DNA of 64,000 bases from Streptomyces sp. JB150. GTDB lineage: Bacteria > Actinomycetota > Actinomycetes > Streptomycetales > Streptomycetaceae. Below are positions 11,227-18,985 of the stretch, piece by piece; positions within the stretch are counted from its first letter, which is position 1; every line of letters starts with the position of its first letter. The stretch covers positions 383,686 to 447,685 of the forward strand of contig NZ_CP049780.1 of the NCBI RefSeq assembly GCF_011193355.1, in the 5' to 3' direction. The position numbers and the translations under genes are program-made. Under the pieces are notes generated by a model. That model saw only the letters and a program-made list of their open reading frames with translations. It searched no databases and was not told the DNA's origin.

Positions 11227-12591
11227 GTGACACGACCCAGGATCCTGGTGGTGGGCGCGGGCTTCGCGGGAGTGGAGTGCGTACGGCGCCTGGAACGCCG
11301 GCTCGGCCCCGACGAGGCCGACGTCACGCTGGTGACCCCGTTCTCCTACCAGCTCTATCTGCCGCTGCTGCCGCAGGTCGCCTCCGGGGTGCTGACTCCT
11401 CAGTCGATCGCGCTCTCCCTGCGCCGCAGCCGCAAGTACCGCACCCGGATCATCCCGGGCGGAGCCATCGGCGTGGACCTCAAGGCGAAGGTCTGCGTGA
11501 TCCGCACGATCACCGACGAGACCGTCAACGAGCCGTACGACTATCTCGTGCTGGCGCCGGGCAGTGTGACCCGCACCTTCGACATCCCCGGGCTGACCGA
11601 CCACGCCTTCGGCATGAAGACCCTTGCCGAGGCGGCCTACATCCGTGACCACGTCATCTCGCAGCTCGACCTCGCCGACGCGAGCCAGGACCCCGCCGAG
11701 CGGGCCTCGCGGCTGCAGTTCGTGGTCGTCGGCGGCGGTTACGCGGGCACCGAGACGGCCGCCTGTCTGCAGCGGCTCACCCACAACGCGGTGAAGCGCT
11801 ATCCGCGGCTCGACCCGCGGCTGATCAAGTGGCATCTGATCGACATCGCGCCGAAGCTGATGCCCGAACTCGGCGACAAGCTGGGCCGCAGCGCGCTGGA
11901 AGTACTGCAGCGGCGGGGCATCGAGGTGTCGCTGGGGGTGTCCATCGCGAAGGCGGGCCCAGAAGAGGTCACCTTCACCGACGGCCGGGTGGTGCCCACC
12001 CGCACCCTGATCTGGACGGCGGGTGTGGTGGCGAGCCCGCTCATCGCGACGCTGGGCGCGGAGACCGTGCGCGGGCGGCTCGCCGTCACCGCCGAGATGA
12101 CCGTGCCGGGCCACGACGGGGTGTTCGCGCTGGGCGACGCCGCGGCGGTGCCGGACGTCGCCAAGGGGCTCGGCACCGTGTGCCCGCCGACCGCGCAGCA
12201 CGCCATGCGGCAGGGCCGCAAGGTCGCCGACAACGTCATCGCGACGCTGCGCGGCGCGCCATTGGAGCCGTACATCCACAAGGATCTCGGGCTCGTGGTC
12301 GACCTGGGCGGCAAGGACGCGGTGTCCAAGCCGCTCGGCGTGGAGCTGCACGGGCTGCCCGCGCAGGTGGTCGCGCGCGGCTACCACTGGTCGGCGCTGC
12401 GCACCAACGTCGCCAAGACGCGGGTGATGACCAACTGGGTGCTGAACGCGCTCGCCGGGGACGACTTCGTGCGCACCGGCTTCCAGGCGCGCAAGCCCGC
12501 GAAGCTGAAGGACTTCGAGTACACCGACGCCTACATGACGCCGGAGCAGGTGCGGGCGCACGTGGAGAGCACCCGTTCACAGGCGTCCTGA
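11227..12591 (+). CDS. ndh: Type II NADH dehydrogenase (NDH-2)
   Basis: This is a membrane-peripheral flavoprotein that oxidises NADH and reduces menaquinone without pumping protons. The 454-residue protein begins at GTG 11227, with GGAAGGG 9 nt upstream; the ATG at 11218 is the alternative. It has two Rossmann folds: the FAD site ILVVGAGFAGVECVRRL at the N-terminus and the NAD site FVVVGGGYAGTETAACL near residue 165. The C-terminal FAD motif is GVFALGDAAAVPD, with the quinone-side PPTAQHAMRQGRKVADNV beyond it. It appears monocistronic and ends at a very strong terminator. Confidence 0.9.
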   Translation: MTRPRILVVGAGFAGVECVRRLERRLGPDEADVTLVTPFSYQLYLPLLPQVASGVLTPQSIALSLRRSRKYRTRIIPGGAIGVDLKAKVCVIRTITDETVNEPYDYLVLAPGSVTRTFDIPGLTDHAFGMKTLAEAAYIRDHVISQLDLADASQDPAERASRLQFVVVGGGYAGTETAACLQRLTHNAVKRYPRLDPRLIKWHLIDIAPKLMPELGDKLGRSALEVLQRRGIEVSLGVSIAKAGPEEVTFTDGRVVPTRTLIWTAGVVASPLIATLGAETVRGRLAVTAEMTVPGHDGVFALGDAAAVPDVAKGLGTVCPPTAQHAMRQGRKVADNVIATLRGAPLEPYIHKDLGLVVDLGGKDAVSKPLGVELHGLPAQVVARGYHWSALRTNVAKTRVMTNWVLNALAGDDFVRTGFQARKPAKLKDFEYTDAYMTPEQVRAHVESTRSQAS

Positions 12592-12606
12592 CCCGTCCCG
12601 CGCAGC

Positions 12607-12648
12607 ACAGAGGGGAGGCCGGTCCGAGCGGACCGGCCTCCCCTCTGT
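12607..12648. terminator. Bidirectional 20-bp stem terminator
   Basis: A perfect 20-bp inverted repeat (12607-12626 with 12629-12648) surrounds a 2-nt centre. It lies between the convergent ndh and sigma-factor genes and would serve both. Confidence 0.85.
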
Positions 12649-12669
12649 CCGGGTCTGCCCGGGCCCCCT

Positions 12670-13560
12670 TCAGCGGCGGCGGCGCCGCGGGGTGCACGAT
12701 CCCGTCGTACGCGCCGAGTTCGGCCGCCCGCCGCCGCGCCGGCCCAGGGCCTCGTCGCGGACGCGGGCGCAGCTGCGGCTGATCAGCCGGGAGACGTGCA
12801 TCTGGGAGATGCCGAGCCGGTCGGCGATGCGGCTCTGGGTCATGTCCTCGAAGAAGCGCATGTAGAGGATGGCGCGTTCGCGTTCCGGCAGGTTGCGCAG
12901 GCACTCCTTGGCGGACTCGCGGTCCACCACCACGTCGTAGGCGTTGTCCGGCGCGCCGAGGGTGTCGGCGAGGCTGTAGCCGTCCTCGTCGTTGGAGAGT
13001 TCGGCGTCGAGGGAGAGGGTGCTGAAGCTCTCCAGCGCCTCGATGCCGGCGGCCACCTCCTCCTCGGTGAGGCCGGTGTGGGCCGCGATCTCGGCGACGG
13101 AGGGCTCGCGGGTGCCGGGGTTCTGGGCGAGCTCGCGGCGGGCGACGCGCACCTTGTTGCGCAGCTCCTGCACCCGGCGCGGGACGCGCAGCGCCCACAT
13201 GCGGTCGCGGAAGTGGCGCTTGACCTCGCCGGTGATGGTGGGGACGGCGTAGCTCTCGAAGGCTCCGCGTTCGGGGTCGTAGCGGTCGACGGCCTTGACG
13301 AGTCCGAGGGCGGCCACCTGGCGCAGGTCTTCGACGGACTCGCCCCGGTCGCGGAACCGTCCGGCGATGCGGTGGGCCATCGGCAGCCAGGCCGTGACGA
13401 GTTCGTCGCGCACGGCGTCACGCTCGGGACCGTCCGGCAGCTCGGCCAGCTTGGCGAAGAGGTGGGCGGTCTCGGGGGCGTCGTCGTGCGGTCGCCGGTT
13501 GGGGTGCGTGGTGGGGAGCCCGGAGGTGGGGGTGCTGCTGGTCGACGTGTCGATGCGCAT
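12670..13560 (-). CDS. SigB/SigF/SigG-family RNA polymerase sigma factor
   Basis: This 296-residue alternative sigma factor belongs to the general-stress/sporulation group. It has region 2 (MAHRIAGRFRDRGESVEDLRQVAALGLVKAVDRYD), region 3 (VPRRVQELRNKVRVARREL) and region 4 with the helix-turn-helix TQSRIADRLGISQMHVSRLI. The start ATG at 13558-13560 is preceded by CAGGAG on the minus strand; the longer ORF to 13674 adds unconserved residues. A Ser/Thr/Pro-rich N-tail of about 35 residues precedes region 2. An RsbW-like gene (13804-14277) lies upstream on the same strand and may encode its anti-sigma factor, but the 243-bp gap argues for separate transcripts. Confidence 0.9.
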   Translation of the reverse strand: MRIDTSTSSTPTSGLPTTHPNRRPHDDAPETAHLFAKLAELPDGPERDAVRDELVTAWLPMAHRIAGRFRDRGESVEDLRQVAALGLVKAVDRYDPERGAFESYAVPTITGEVKRHFRDRMWALRVPRRVQELRNKVRVARRELAQNPGTREPSVAEIAAHTGLTEEEVAAGIEALESFSTLSLDAELSNDEDGYSLADTLGAPDNAYDVVVDRESAKECLRNLPERERAILYMRFFEDMTQSRIADRLGISQMHVSRLISRSCARVRDEALGRRGGGRPNSARTTGSCTPRRRRR

Positions 13561-13803
13561 GCGGAATCGCTCCTGAACGGTCTTCTCAGCGACTTTCTCG
13601 GGACTGATGACCGCGGGAAGAGGAGTGCGTCCGGAGTGCGTCCGGTCGGCCGGGGGCCCCGGAGCGCAGACCACTCCCCGCTGGCGCGCCTCCGGTCCGA
13701 AGCACGAAAGTGCGCTTGCCCGGTCGCCTGGAGTACAAACACGGACCGGAGCGGGGAACTCCGCGTCAAGCGCTCAGAAGACGCCGACCTGGGTCGATGG
13801 TGG

Positions 13804-14277
13804 TCAGAAGACGTCCACCTCCGCGGTGATGCGCTTGCCGCCGGAGGGCAGTCCGGTAACCCGGACGTCGCGGGCCAGGCGGCACACGATCGGCCAGCCG
13901 CGGCCGCCGACCCGCCGGCGCCCGCGGTCATCGAGCGGCGACCTGATCTCGGGCATCCGGTCGCTGCGGTCGCACACCGACACCCGCACCCCGTGCTCGA
14001 CGACGTCGACGTCGACCCGGGTGACACCGCCGCCGTGCAGGATGGCGTTGGTGGTCAGCTCCGACGCGACGAGCAGGGCGTCCGCGAGGCCGTCCTCGTC
14101 GCAGCGCGCGCCGGTGGCCCGGCAGCACCGCGCCACCGCGCGCCGTACGGCTCCGCGCACGTCGGCCGGGCGGCAGCTGCCCGGGCAGGCGGGCCCGTAG
14201 CGGCCGGGCGGTTCACTTCGGGGCCCCTTCCGGCCGGGTGGCTCACCTCGGGGCTCGGTCCCTTGCTGGATGCTCAC
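13804..14277 (-). CDS. RsbW-like anti-sigma / ATP-binding protein
   Basis: This 157-residue GHKL ATPase has the N-box LVASELTTNAILHGGG, the G1 area CDRSDRMPEI and the G2 stretch RVGGRGWPIVCRLA. The start GTG at 14275-14277 follows GGGAG. The N-terminal 30 residues contain an internal duplication (GEPPGRKGPRSEPPGRYGP) mirrored by direct repeats in the DNA around 14200-14255. It is encoded upstream of a stress-type sigma factor on the same strand, which suggests, without proving, an anti-sigma role. Some family members act instead as switch kinases for distant partners. Confidence 0.75.
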   Translation of the reverse strand: MSIQQGTEPRGEPPGRKGPRSEPPGRYGPACPGSCRPADVRGAVRRAVARCCRATGARCDEDGLADALLVASELTTNAILHGGGVTRVDVDVVEHGVRVSVCDRSDRMPEIRSPLDDRGRRRVGGRGWPIVCRLARDVRVTGLPSGGKRITAEVDVF

Positions 14278-14441
14278 GTCACTCGCTCCCTGACTTGTCG
14301 GTCGGGATGAAGGAGGGGGATGGAGCGGGCGATTCCGCCCGATTGCCCCCACTTTTCGGCTGACCATCGGCGGCGGACCCAAACCCTTCGTGTCCCGACC
14401 GGACGGCCATCGAGTACCGGAATGCGGGGTACGCGAACGTC

Positions 14442-14663
14442 ATGACCGATGTCGTGGACTCAGACGAGCTGGTGCGGCGGATCCAGCGGGGCAGGGCTTG
14501 GGCCGTACGGGAGGAGCAGGCGTGGCGGCAGCGTGGCGACGAACTGGAGGCGGCCGAACCGGACCGGGCCCGCGAGGCCGCCGCGCGTGCGCTGGCGTTC
14601 CAGGCGGTGATCGGGGTGCTGGACGAGATCCTTACCCCGGGCAAACACGCGAAGGAGGGGTGA
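14442..14663 (+). CDS. Conserved small hypothetical protein
   Basis: This 73-residue, highly charged, probably all-helical protein (RRIQRGRAWAVREEQAWRQRGDEL, written here in part) has no transmembrane segment and no recognised domain. Codon use and GC3 bias look like real Streptomyces coding sequence. The ATG at 14442 has only a weak ribosome site, and GGGTAC 10 nt upstream hints at a short leader. It is divergent from the RsbW-like gene. No function is assigned. Confidence 0.55.
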   Translation: MTDVVDSDELVRRIQRGRAWAVREEQAWRQRGDELEAAEPDRAREAAARALAFQAVIGVLDEILTPGKHAKEG

Positions 14664-14732
14664 GCGGCGACCGAGCGGCGTGCTGACCGCGTGCGCGGGA
14701 TGACACGTGCACGCAACACGGAGGAAACGCGA

Positions 14733-14746
14733 GTGAAACAGGTCAC
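14733..14746. promoter_or_regulatory. Crp-like binding site
   Basis: GTGAAACAGGTCAC fits the S. coelicolor Crp consensus GTG-N6-GNCAC as I recall it, and has the GTGA-N6-TCAC symmetry of CRP/FNR sites. It lies 54 bp before the -10-like TAGGAT, a position compatible with activation. Confidence 0.45.
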
Positions 14747-14759
14747 GTAACCCGGTTCA

Positions 14760-14792
14760 GCGTGCAACCAGCACGCAGAGACGGTTTAGGAT
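14760..14792 (+). promoter_or_regulatory. Palindrome overlapping a possible promoter
   Basis: GCGTGC-AACCA-GCACGC at 14760-14776 is a perfect inverted repeat. It overlaps the -35 position (TGCAAC, 14763-14768), placed 18 bp before TAGGAT at 14787-14792. This arrangement suits an operator. Confidence 0.35.
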
Positions 14793-14798
14793 TCACAC

Positions 14799-14880
14799 AT
14801 ACGTGGTGACGGAGTCGATGGCATCCTCCTCCGGCACCGCTACGGCCCTGGCTGGTTTCCCCCGTCCAGCCAGGGCTTTT
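14799..14880 (+). ncRNA. Putative short leader RNA / sRNA ending at an intrinsic terminator
   Basis: The region from just after TAGGAT to the T-tract would yield an RNA of about 80 nt. It could be a premature-termination leader of the cNMP-domain gene or a free sRNA. The pyrimidine-rich terminator loop contains five consecutive Cs. This is inferred from the promoter-plus-terminator layout only. Confidence 0.35.
14845..14880 (+). terminator. Rho-independent terminator with T-tract
   Basis: GCCCTGGCTGG (14845-14855) pairs perfectly with CCAGCCAGGGC (14866-14876) around a 10-nt loop, followed by TTTT. Classic U-tract terminators are uncommon in Streptomyces. This one lies upstream of a gene on the same strand, not after one. 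Confidence 0.75.
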
Positions 14881-14995
14881 CATCTGCCCGCAGGACGGAG
14901 AACTCCTCTGCGCCGAGGTGCTCGCGACGCCCGCAGCAGCTGAAATGGGCGTAGGCAACGCACCCGAACCGAGCGCCGGCGAGGAGCACCGCGTC

Positions 14996-15448
14996 ATGAC
15001 CAAAGCGATCAAACTGCTGACCGCCCTGCCCCCGCCGCAGCGCGGGCGCCTGATGGCACTGGCCCGGGAGGTGTCCTTCCCGGAGGACGCCCGGATCTTC
15101 GAGGCGGAGGGAGTCGCCGACCGGTTCTGGGTGATCCGCTCCGGCGCGGTCTCGCTCGACCAGCGGGTGTCGTCGCTCCAGCGGGTGACCGTGGCCGGCC
15201 TCGGCGCCGGCGACCTGCTGGGCTGGTCCTGGCTGTTCCCGCCGCACCGCTGGGACTTCGGCGCCGAGGCCTTCAGCCCCGTCCGCGCCTACGAGTTCGA
15301 CGCCGAGCCCGTGCTCGCGCTGTGCGAGGAGGATCCACGGCTCGGCATGACGCTGATGCGCATCGTCGCCGAGATCCTCGCCCACCGGCTGGAGACGACC
15401 CGGGTACAGCTGCTGGAGCAGTACACCATGCACCGGCGCTCCTCCTAG
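14996..15448 (+). CDS. Cyclic-nucleotide-binding-domain protein without HTH
   Basis: This 150-residue protein consists of one Crp/Fnr-type cNMP-binding beta-roll (FPEDARIFEAEGVADRFWVIRSGAVSL) and its terminal helices, with no DNA-binding domain. The ligand pocket region GAGDLLGWSWLFPPHRWDF departs from the cAMP-binding cassette GE-x-A/S-L-x(n)-RSA, so ligand binding is uncertain. The start ATG 14996 follows GAGGAG; starts at 14918 and 14943 lack ribosome sites. A Crp-like site and a terminator-bearing leader precede it. It may be a stand-alone sensor or a partner-binding module. Confidence 0.78.
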   Translation: MTKAIKLLTALPPPQRGRLMALAREVSFPEDARIFEAEGVADRFWVIRSGAVSLDQRVSSLQRVTVAGLGAGDLLGWSWLFPPHRWDFGAEAFSPVRAYEFDAEPVLALCEEDPRLGMTLMRIVAEILAHRLETTRVQLLEQYTMHRRSS

Positions 15449-15511
15449 CTAGGGGGCGCCGGGCGCGACGCCGCGGACACTCCTGGCGCCGCGAACCGCC
15501 GCGCGGCCGGG

Positions 15512-16834
15512 TCAGACCCGGTGGCGGCGCAGGGCCGGGCCCGCCAGGGCCAGGGTCAGCATCACCACGACCACCAGCAGCCCGCCGCCCGTGACGGCGG
15601 CCCGCGGGCCGAAGGCGGAGCCCGCCGTGCCGTGCAGCACGTCGGCCAGGCGCGGTCCGCCCGCGACGACGACCGTGAAGACGCCCTGCATCCGGCCGCG
15701 CATCTCGTCGGTGGCGGCGGACAGCAGGATCGCGCCGCGGAACACCATCGAGACCATGTCCGCGACCCCGGCCAGCATCAGGAAGGCCACCGCGATCCAC
15801 AGGCTGGTGCTCAGCCCGAACCCGGTGATCGCGACGCCCCAGACCACCACCGCGCCGATCACCATCAGCCCGTGCCGGCGGGCCCGCGAGAACGCCCCGG
15901 AGAACAGCCCGCCGGCCACCGCGCCGACGGGTATCGCCGCGAACAGCAGCCCCAGCGCGAATCCCTCGCCGTACGAGGCGTAGGTCTCGGACGCGAGCTG
16001 CGGGAACAGGGCGCGGGGCATGCCGAGGACCATGGCGACGATGTCGGCGAGGAACGACAGCAGCAGCACCTTGTGCAGGGCGATGTACCGGAACCCGGCC
16101 GCGACCTCGCGCAGCCCCGCCCGCCGTACGGCCGTGCCGCCGAGCGGCGGCAGCGTGGGCAGCCGGTACACGGCCCACACGGTGACGCACAGCGCGATGG
16201 CGTCGATGAGGTACAGCTCGGCCAGTCCGATGACCGGGATGAGCACGCCCGCCAGCAGCGGACCGGCGACCAGGCCGGTCTGCGAGACGGTGGAGCCCAG
16301 CGCGTTCGCGGCGGGCAGCTCGTCCTCGGGGACCAGCCGGGCGACGGAAGCCGTACGGGCCGGGAAGTTCAGGCCGAAGAACGCCTGCTGTGCGGCGAGC
16401 AGCACCATCAGCACGCCCACCGAGTCCAGCCCGGCCACCGCCTGGACCCAGAACAGCAGCGAGACGACGGCGATACCACTGTTGGTGATGAGCAGCAGGG
16501 TGCGGCGGTCCATGGAGTCGGCGACCGCGCCGCCCCACAGGGCGAACACCACCAGCGGCAGCAGGGCGGCGAGGCTCGCGTAGCCGACCCAGGCCGAGGA
16601 GCCGGTGATGTCGTAGATCTGCTTGGGCACGGCGACGGCCGTCAGCTGGCTTCCGATGGCCGTGACGATGGTCGAGGACCACAGCCTGCGGTAGGCGGGG
16701 CGCCGCAGGGGGCGGGTGTCCATGGCCCAGCGGCGCCGGCCCCGGCGGGGCGGTTCGGCCGGCGCCGGGGCGGAGGGCTGCTGCTCGGTACTGCTGTCGC
16801 TGGTGTCCACGGGCTTCCTGGTTGCTCGATGCAT
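15512..16834 (-). CDS. MFS transporter (EntS-like, MFS_3)
   Basis: This is a twelve-helix major facilitator with a basic N-terminal tail; its conserved blocks are RRPAYRRLWSSTIVTAIG, the loop motif GAVADSMDRRTLL (helices 2-3) and LNFPARTASVARLVPEDELPAANAL. This architecture is shared with enterobactin-exporter-like proteins, so drug or siderophore export is possible, but the substrate is unknown. I use the ATG at 16834; an ATG at 16858 is in frame and neither has a clear ribosome site. It lies 84 bp downstream of lysE on the same strand. Confidence 0.85.
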   Translation of the reverse strand: MHRATRKPVDTSDSSTEQQPSAPAPAEPPRRGRRRWAMDTRPLRRPAYRRLWSSTIVTAIGSQLTAVAVPKQIYDITGSSAWVGYASLAALLPLVVFALWGGAVADSMDRRTLLLITNSGIAVVSLLFWVQAVAGLDSVGVLMVLLAAQQAFFGLNFPARTASVARLVPEDELPAANALGSTVSQTGLVAGPLLAGVLIPVIGLAELYLIDAIALCVTVWAVYRLPTLPPLGGTAVRRAGLREVAAGFRYIALHKVLLLSFLADIVAMVLGMPRALFPQLASETYASYGEGFALGLLFAAIPVGAVAGGLFSGAFSRARRHGLMVIGAVVVWGVAITGFGLSTSLWIAVAFLMLAGVADMVSMVFRGAILLSAATDEMRGRMQGVFTVVVAGGPRLADVLHGTAGSAFGPRAAVTGGGLLVVVVMLTLALAGPALRRHRV

Positions 16835-16918
16835 CTTTGCGGGACCAGCGTGCACCATCCCTGTCGCAGCACGGGAGTTGGGGCGGGCGACGCCGTCGTT
16901 CCGAGACGGCGGCGAGGG

Positions 16919-17536
16919 TCAGCCGCCCAGGATGAGCGAGAGGCCGAGGACGATCATCGTGGCCGCGACCAGACCGTCCAGCACCCGCCACGCGGTGGGC
17001 CTGGCCAGCCAGCGGCCGAGCAGCCGGGCGCCGAACCCGAGGGCGGAGAACCAGCACAGGCTGGCGAACACGGCGCCGATCGCGAAGGTCCAGCGCAGCG
17101 GGCCCTGGTCGGCGGCGATCGAGCCGAGCAGGAAGACGGTGTCGAGGTAGACGTGCGGGTTGAGCCAGGTCATGGCCAGACAGGTGAGGACCGCCCGGCG
17201 GCGTGAGGTCGCGGCCTCCCCCTCCGTGCGCAGCCCCGCCGTGGCCGGGCGCAGCACCCGGCGGGCGGCGAGCGCGCCGTACCCGAGCAGGAACGCGCCC
17301 CCGATCCACGCGACCGCGGTCAGCGCGCCCGGCCAGGCGACCACGACCGCTCCGACGCCGCCGACGCCGAGCGCGATGAGCAGCGCGTCGGACAGGGCGC
17401 AGATCCCGACGACGGCGAGGACCGCCTCGCGGCGGACCCCCTGGCGCAGGACGAAGGCGTTCTGGGCGCCGATGGCGACGATGAGCGAGAGGCCGGTGCC
17501 GAATCCCGCGGCGGCGGCGGTGAGCGTGGAAGACAT
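16919..17536 (-). CDS. LysE/ArgO-family amino acid exporter
   Basis: This 205-residue protein has six predicted transmembrane segments. It carries the family motif GTGLSLIVAIGAQNAFVLRQG near the N-terminus and TWLNPHVYLDTVFLLGS in the middle, both diagnostic of LysE/ArgO exporters of lysine or arginine. It is divergent from an ArgP-type LysR gene across an 18-26 bp AT-rich palindrome. This is the standard arrangement for export induced by cytoplasmic basic amino acids, so the regulatory assignment is strong. Confidence 0.92.
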   Translation of the reverse strand: MSSTLTAAAAGFGTGLSLIVAIGAQNAFVLRQGVRREAVLAVVGICALSDALLIALGVGGVGAVVVAWPGALTAVAWIGGAFLLGYGALAARRVLRPATAGLRTEGEAATSRRRAVLTCLAMTWLNPHVYLDTVFLLGSIAADQGPLRWTFAIGAVFASLCWFSALGFGARLLGRWLARPTAWRVLDGLVAATMIVLGLSLILGG

Positions 17537-17572
17537 GCCCCCGACGCTAGAAAGTCCGTGCTCCTGCGTACA

Positions 17573-17598
17573 GCTAAAGATTCTTACCTATCTTTAGC
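17573..17598. promoter_or_regulatory. Operator palindrome between lysE and lysR
   Basis: GCTAAAGAT (17573-17581) and ATCTTTAGC (17590-17598) are perfect inverted arms separated by 8 bp, in a strikingly AT-rich patch of an otherwise GC-rich window. The position between divergent exporter and LysR genes suggests the LysR binding site. Confidence 0.75.
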
Positions 17599-17629
17599 AC
17601 TTGTGAAGGACCGAACGCTTGCGCCCGGT

Positions 17630-18532
17630 ATGCCGGAGCTGCCGCTCGACCAGGTGCGCACCCTGCTGGCGGTGGTGGACGAGGGCACCTTCGACGCGGC
17701 CGCCGCCGCCCTGCACGTGACACCGTCGGCGGTCAGCCAGCGGGTCAAGGCGCTGGAGCGGCGCACCGGCCGGGTCCTGCTGCTGCGCACCAAGCCGGTG
17801 CGCCCGACCGAGTCCGGCGAGATCGTCGTACGGCTCGCCCGGCAGCTGGTCCGGCTGGAGCGGGACGCCCGCGCCGAGCTGGGCCTGAGCGGGTCCGGGG
17901 AGCCGACCCGGGTGTCGGTGGCCGTCAACTCGGACTCCCTGGCGACCTGGTTCCTCACCGCGCTCACCCGGGTCCCCGAGGAGCTGCGGCTCTGCTACGA
18001 GCTGCGCCGCGAGGACCAGGACCACACGGCGGTGCTGCTGCGGGAGGGCCTGGTGATGGCAGCGGTGACGTCGTCGGCGGAAGCCGTGACCGGCTGCTCG
18101 GTGCGCGCGCTGGGCATCATGCGGTACGTCGCCGTCGCGCACCCGGACTTCGCCGGACGCCATCTCGGCGGACCACTCACCGAGACGCTGCCGCACGCGC
18201 CGGTCGTGGTCTTCGACCGGCGCGACGACCTCCAGGACGGGTTCGTCCGGCTGCTGCGGCGGGGCCGGGGCGGCGCGGGCCCGCTGCGTCACTCCGTGCC
18301 CACGTCGGAGGGGTTCGTCGAGGCCGTCGCCGCCGGTCTCGGCTGGGGCATGGTGCCCGAGGTGCAGGCCGAGCCGCTGCTGCGGACCGGCCGGCTGGTG
18401 CACCTCGCGCCGGACCGCACGGTCGACGTCCCGCTGTACTGGCAGCAGTGGAAACTGGACTCCCCCGCGCTCGCGGCGGTCGCCCGCGCGGTGACGGCGA
18501 CGGCCGCCGAGGCCCTGCGCCCGCCGCACTGA
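17630..18532 (+). CDS. ArgP/LysG-type LysR-family regulator
   Basis: This 300-residue regulator carries the LysR winged HTH (LLAVVDEGTFDAAAAALHVTPSAVSQRVKALE, written here as the domain region, residues 8-40) and a periplasmic-binding-like effector domain. Its similarity to ArgP/IciA (LysG), together with the divergent LysE gene, indicates lysine/arginine-responsive activation of export. The ATG at 17630 begins MPELPLDQVRTLL as in the family; GTG 17603 is an upstream in-frame alternative. The operator at 17573-17598 lies 31 bp before this ATG. Confidence 0.88.
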   Translation: MPELPLDQVRTLLAVVDEGTFDAAAAALHVTPSAVSQRVKALERRTGRVLLLRTKPVRPTESGEIVVRLARQLVRLERDARAELGLSGSGEPTRVSVAVNSDSLATWFLTALTRVPEELRLCYELRREDQDHTAVLLREGLVMAAVTSSAEAVTGCSVRALGIMRYVAVAHPDFAGRHLGGPLTETLPHAPVVVFDRRDDLQDGFVRLLRRGRGGAGPLRHSVPTSEGFVEAVAAGLGWGMVPEVQAEPLLRTGRLVHLAPDRTVDVPLYWQQWKLDSPALAAVARAVTATAAEALRPPH

Positions 18533-18616
18533 CGGGTTTCACCCCCGCGTGGACCGGTGACCCGGAACCGAACAACCGACGGCACATGTCCACTACTTCT
18601 CACACGGGTGACATCC

Positions 18617-18868
18617 ATGACCAACTGGCGCGAGCGCGCGGAATGCCGCAACGAGGACCCCGATCTCTTCTTCCCGATCGGCACCTCCGGACCGGCGTTG
18701 ATGCAGACCGAACAGGCGAAGGCGGTGTGCCGGCGCTGCCCCGTCCGGGAACCGTGTCTGCAATGGGCGCTGGACACCGACCAGAGCATCGGGGTGTGGG
18801 GCGGCACCGGCGAGACGGAACGCAGGGCCCTGAAGCGCAGGGCGAACTCCCGCCGCGCCGCACGCTAG
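18617..18868 (+). CDS. WhiB-like iron-sulfur protein (WblE-like)
   Basis: This 83-residue Wbl protein has the four cluster cysteines at Cys10, Cys38, Cys41 and Cys47 (C-x27-C-x2-C-x5-C). It also has the turn motif GVWGG at 59-63 and a basic C-terminus (RRALKRRANSRRAAR). Proteins of this class bind a redox- and NO-sensitive [4Fe-4S] cluster and regulate transcription with the principal sigma factor. The sequence around EDPDLFFPIGTSGPAL is most like WblE among the paralogues I know. The ATG at 18617 was chosen over a longer non-conserved extension. It is convergent with DUF6098. Confidence 0.9.
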   Translation: MTNWRERAECRNEDPDLFFPIGTSGPALMQTEQAKAVCRRCPVREPCLQWALDTDQSIGVWGGTGETERRALKRRANSRRAAR

Positions 18869-18897
18869 CGGACACCCCCGAGGAGCGTCGTCCGCTC

Positions 18898-18964
18898 CAG
18901 CGGCGGGCCCACCGGCGCGGGAGCGGCGCGGCGCCGCTCGCTCAAGCCGGTGGGCCCGCCGCTG
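18898..18964. terminator. Nested-hairpin bidirectional terminator
   Basis: A perfect 19-bp outer stem (18898-18916 with 18946-18964) encloses a second perfect 9-bp hairpin (18921-18929 with 18931-18939). It lies between the convergent wbl and DUF6098 genes. Confidence 0.8.
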
Positions 18965-18985
18965 AGAGCCGCCGAACCGGCGGGC

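Larger units (their letters stand above)
14664..14995 (+). promoter_or_regulatory. 332-bp regulatory interval upstream of the cNMP-domain gene
   Basis: This interval holds, in order, a Crp-like box (14733-14746), a GCGTGC/GCACGC palindrome (14760-14776), a -10-like TAGGAT (14787-14792), a potential 41-codon reading frame starting at ATG 14818, and an intrinsic terminator (14845-14880). No conserved protein is evident. It looks like a controlled leader or a short independent RNA. Confidence 0.5.

Noticed and set aside
14427..14432. GGGTAC as a SigB promoter for the small gene at 14442
   Set aside because: No GNNT lies 14-16 bp upstream and the site is only 10 bp from the start codon.
14799..14880. 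6C small RNA
   Set aside because: The terminator loop has five Cs, but the second C-rich hairpin of 6C RNA is not evident. A covariance search would decide.
14818..14944. 41-codon leader ORF
   Set aside because: The ribosome-site spacing is poor and it runs through the terminator; the sequence is not recognisably conserved.
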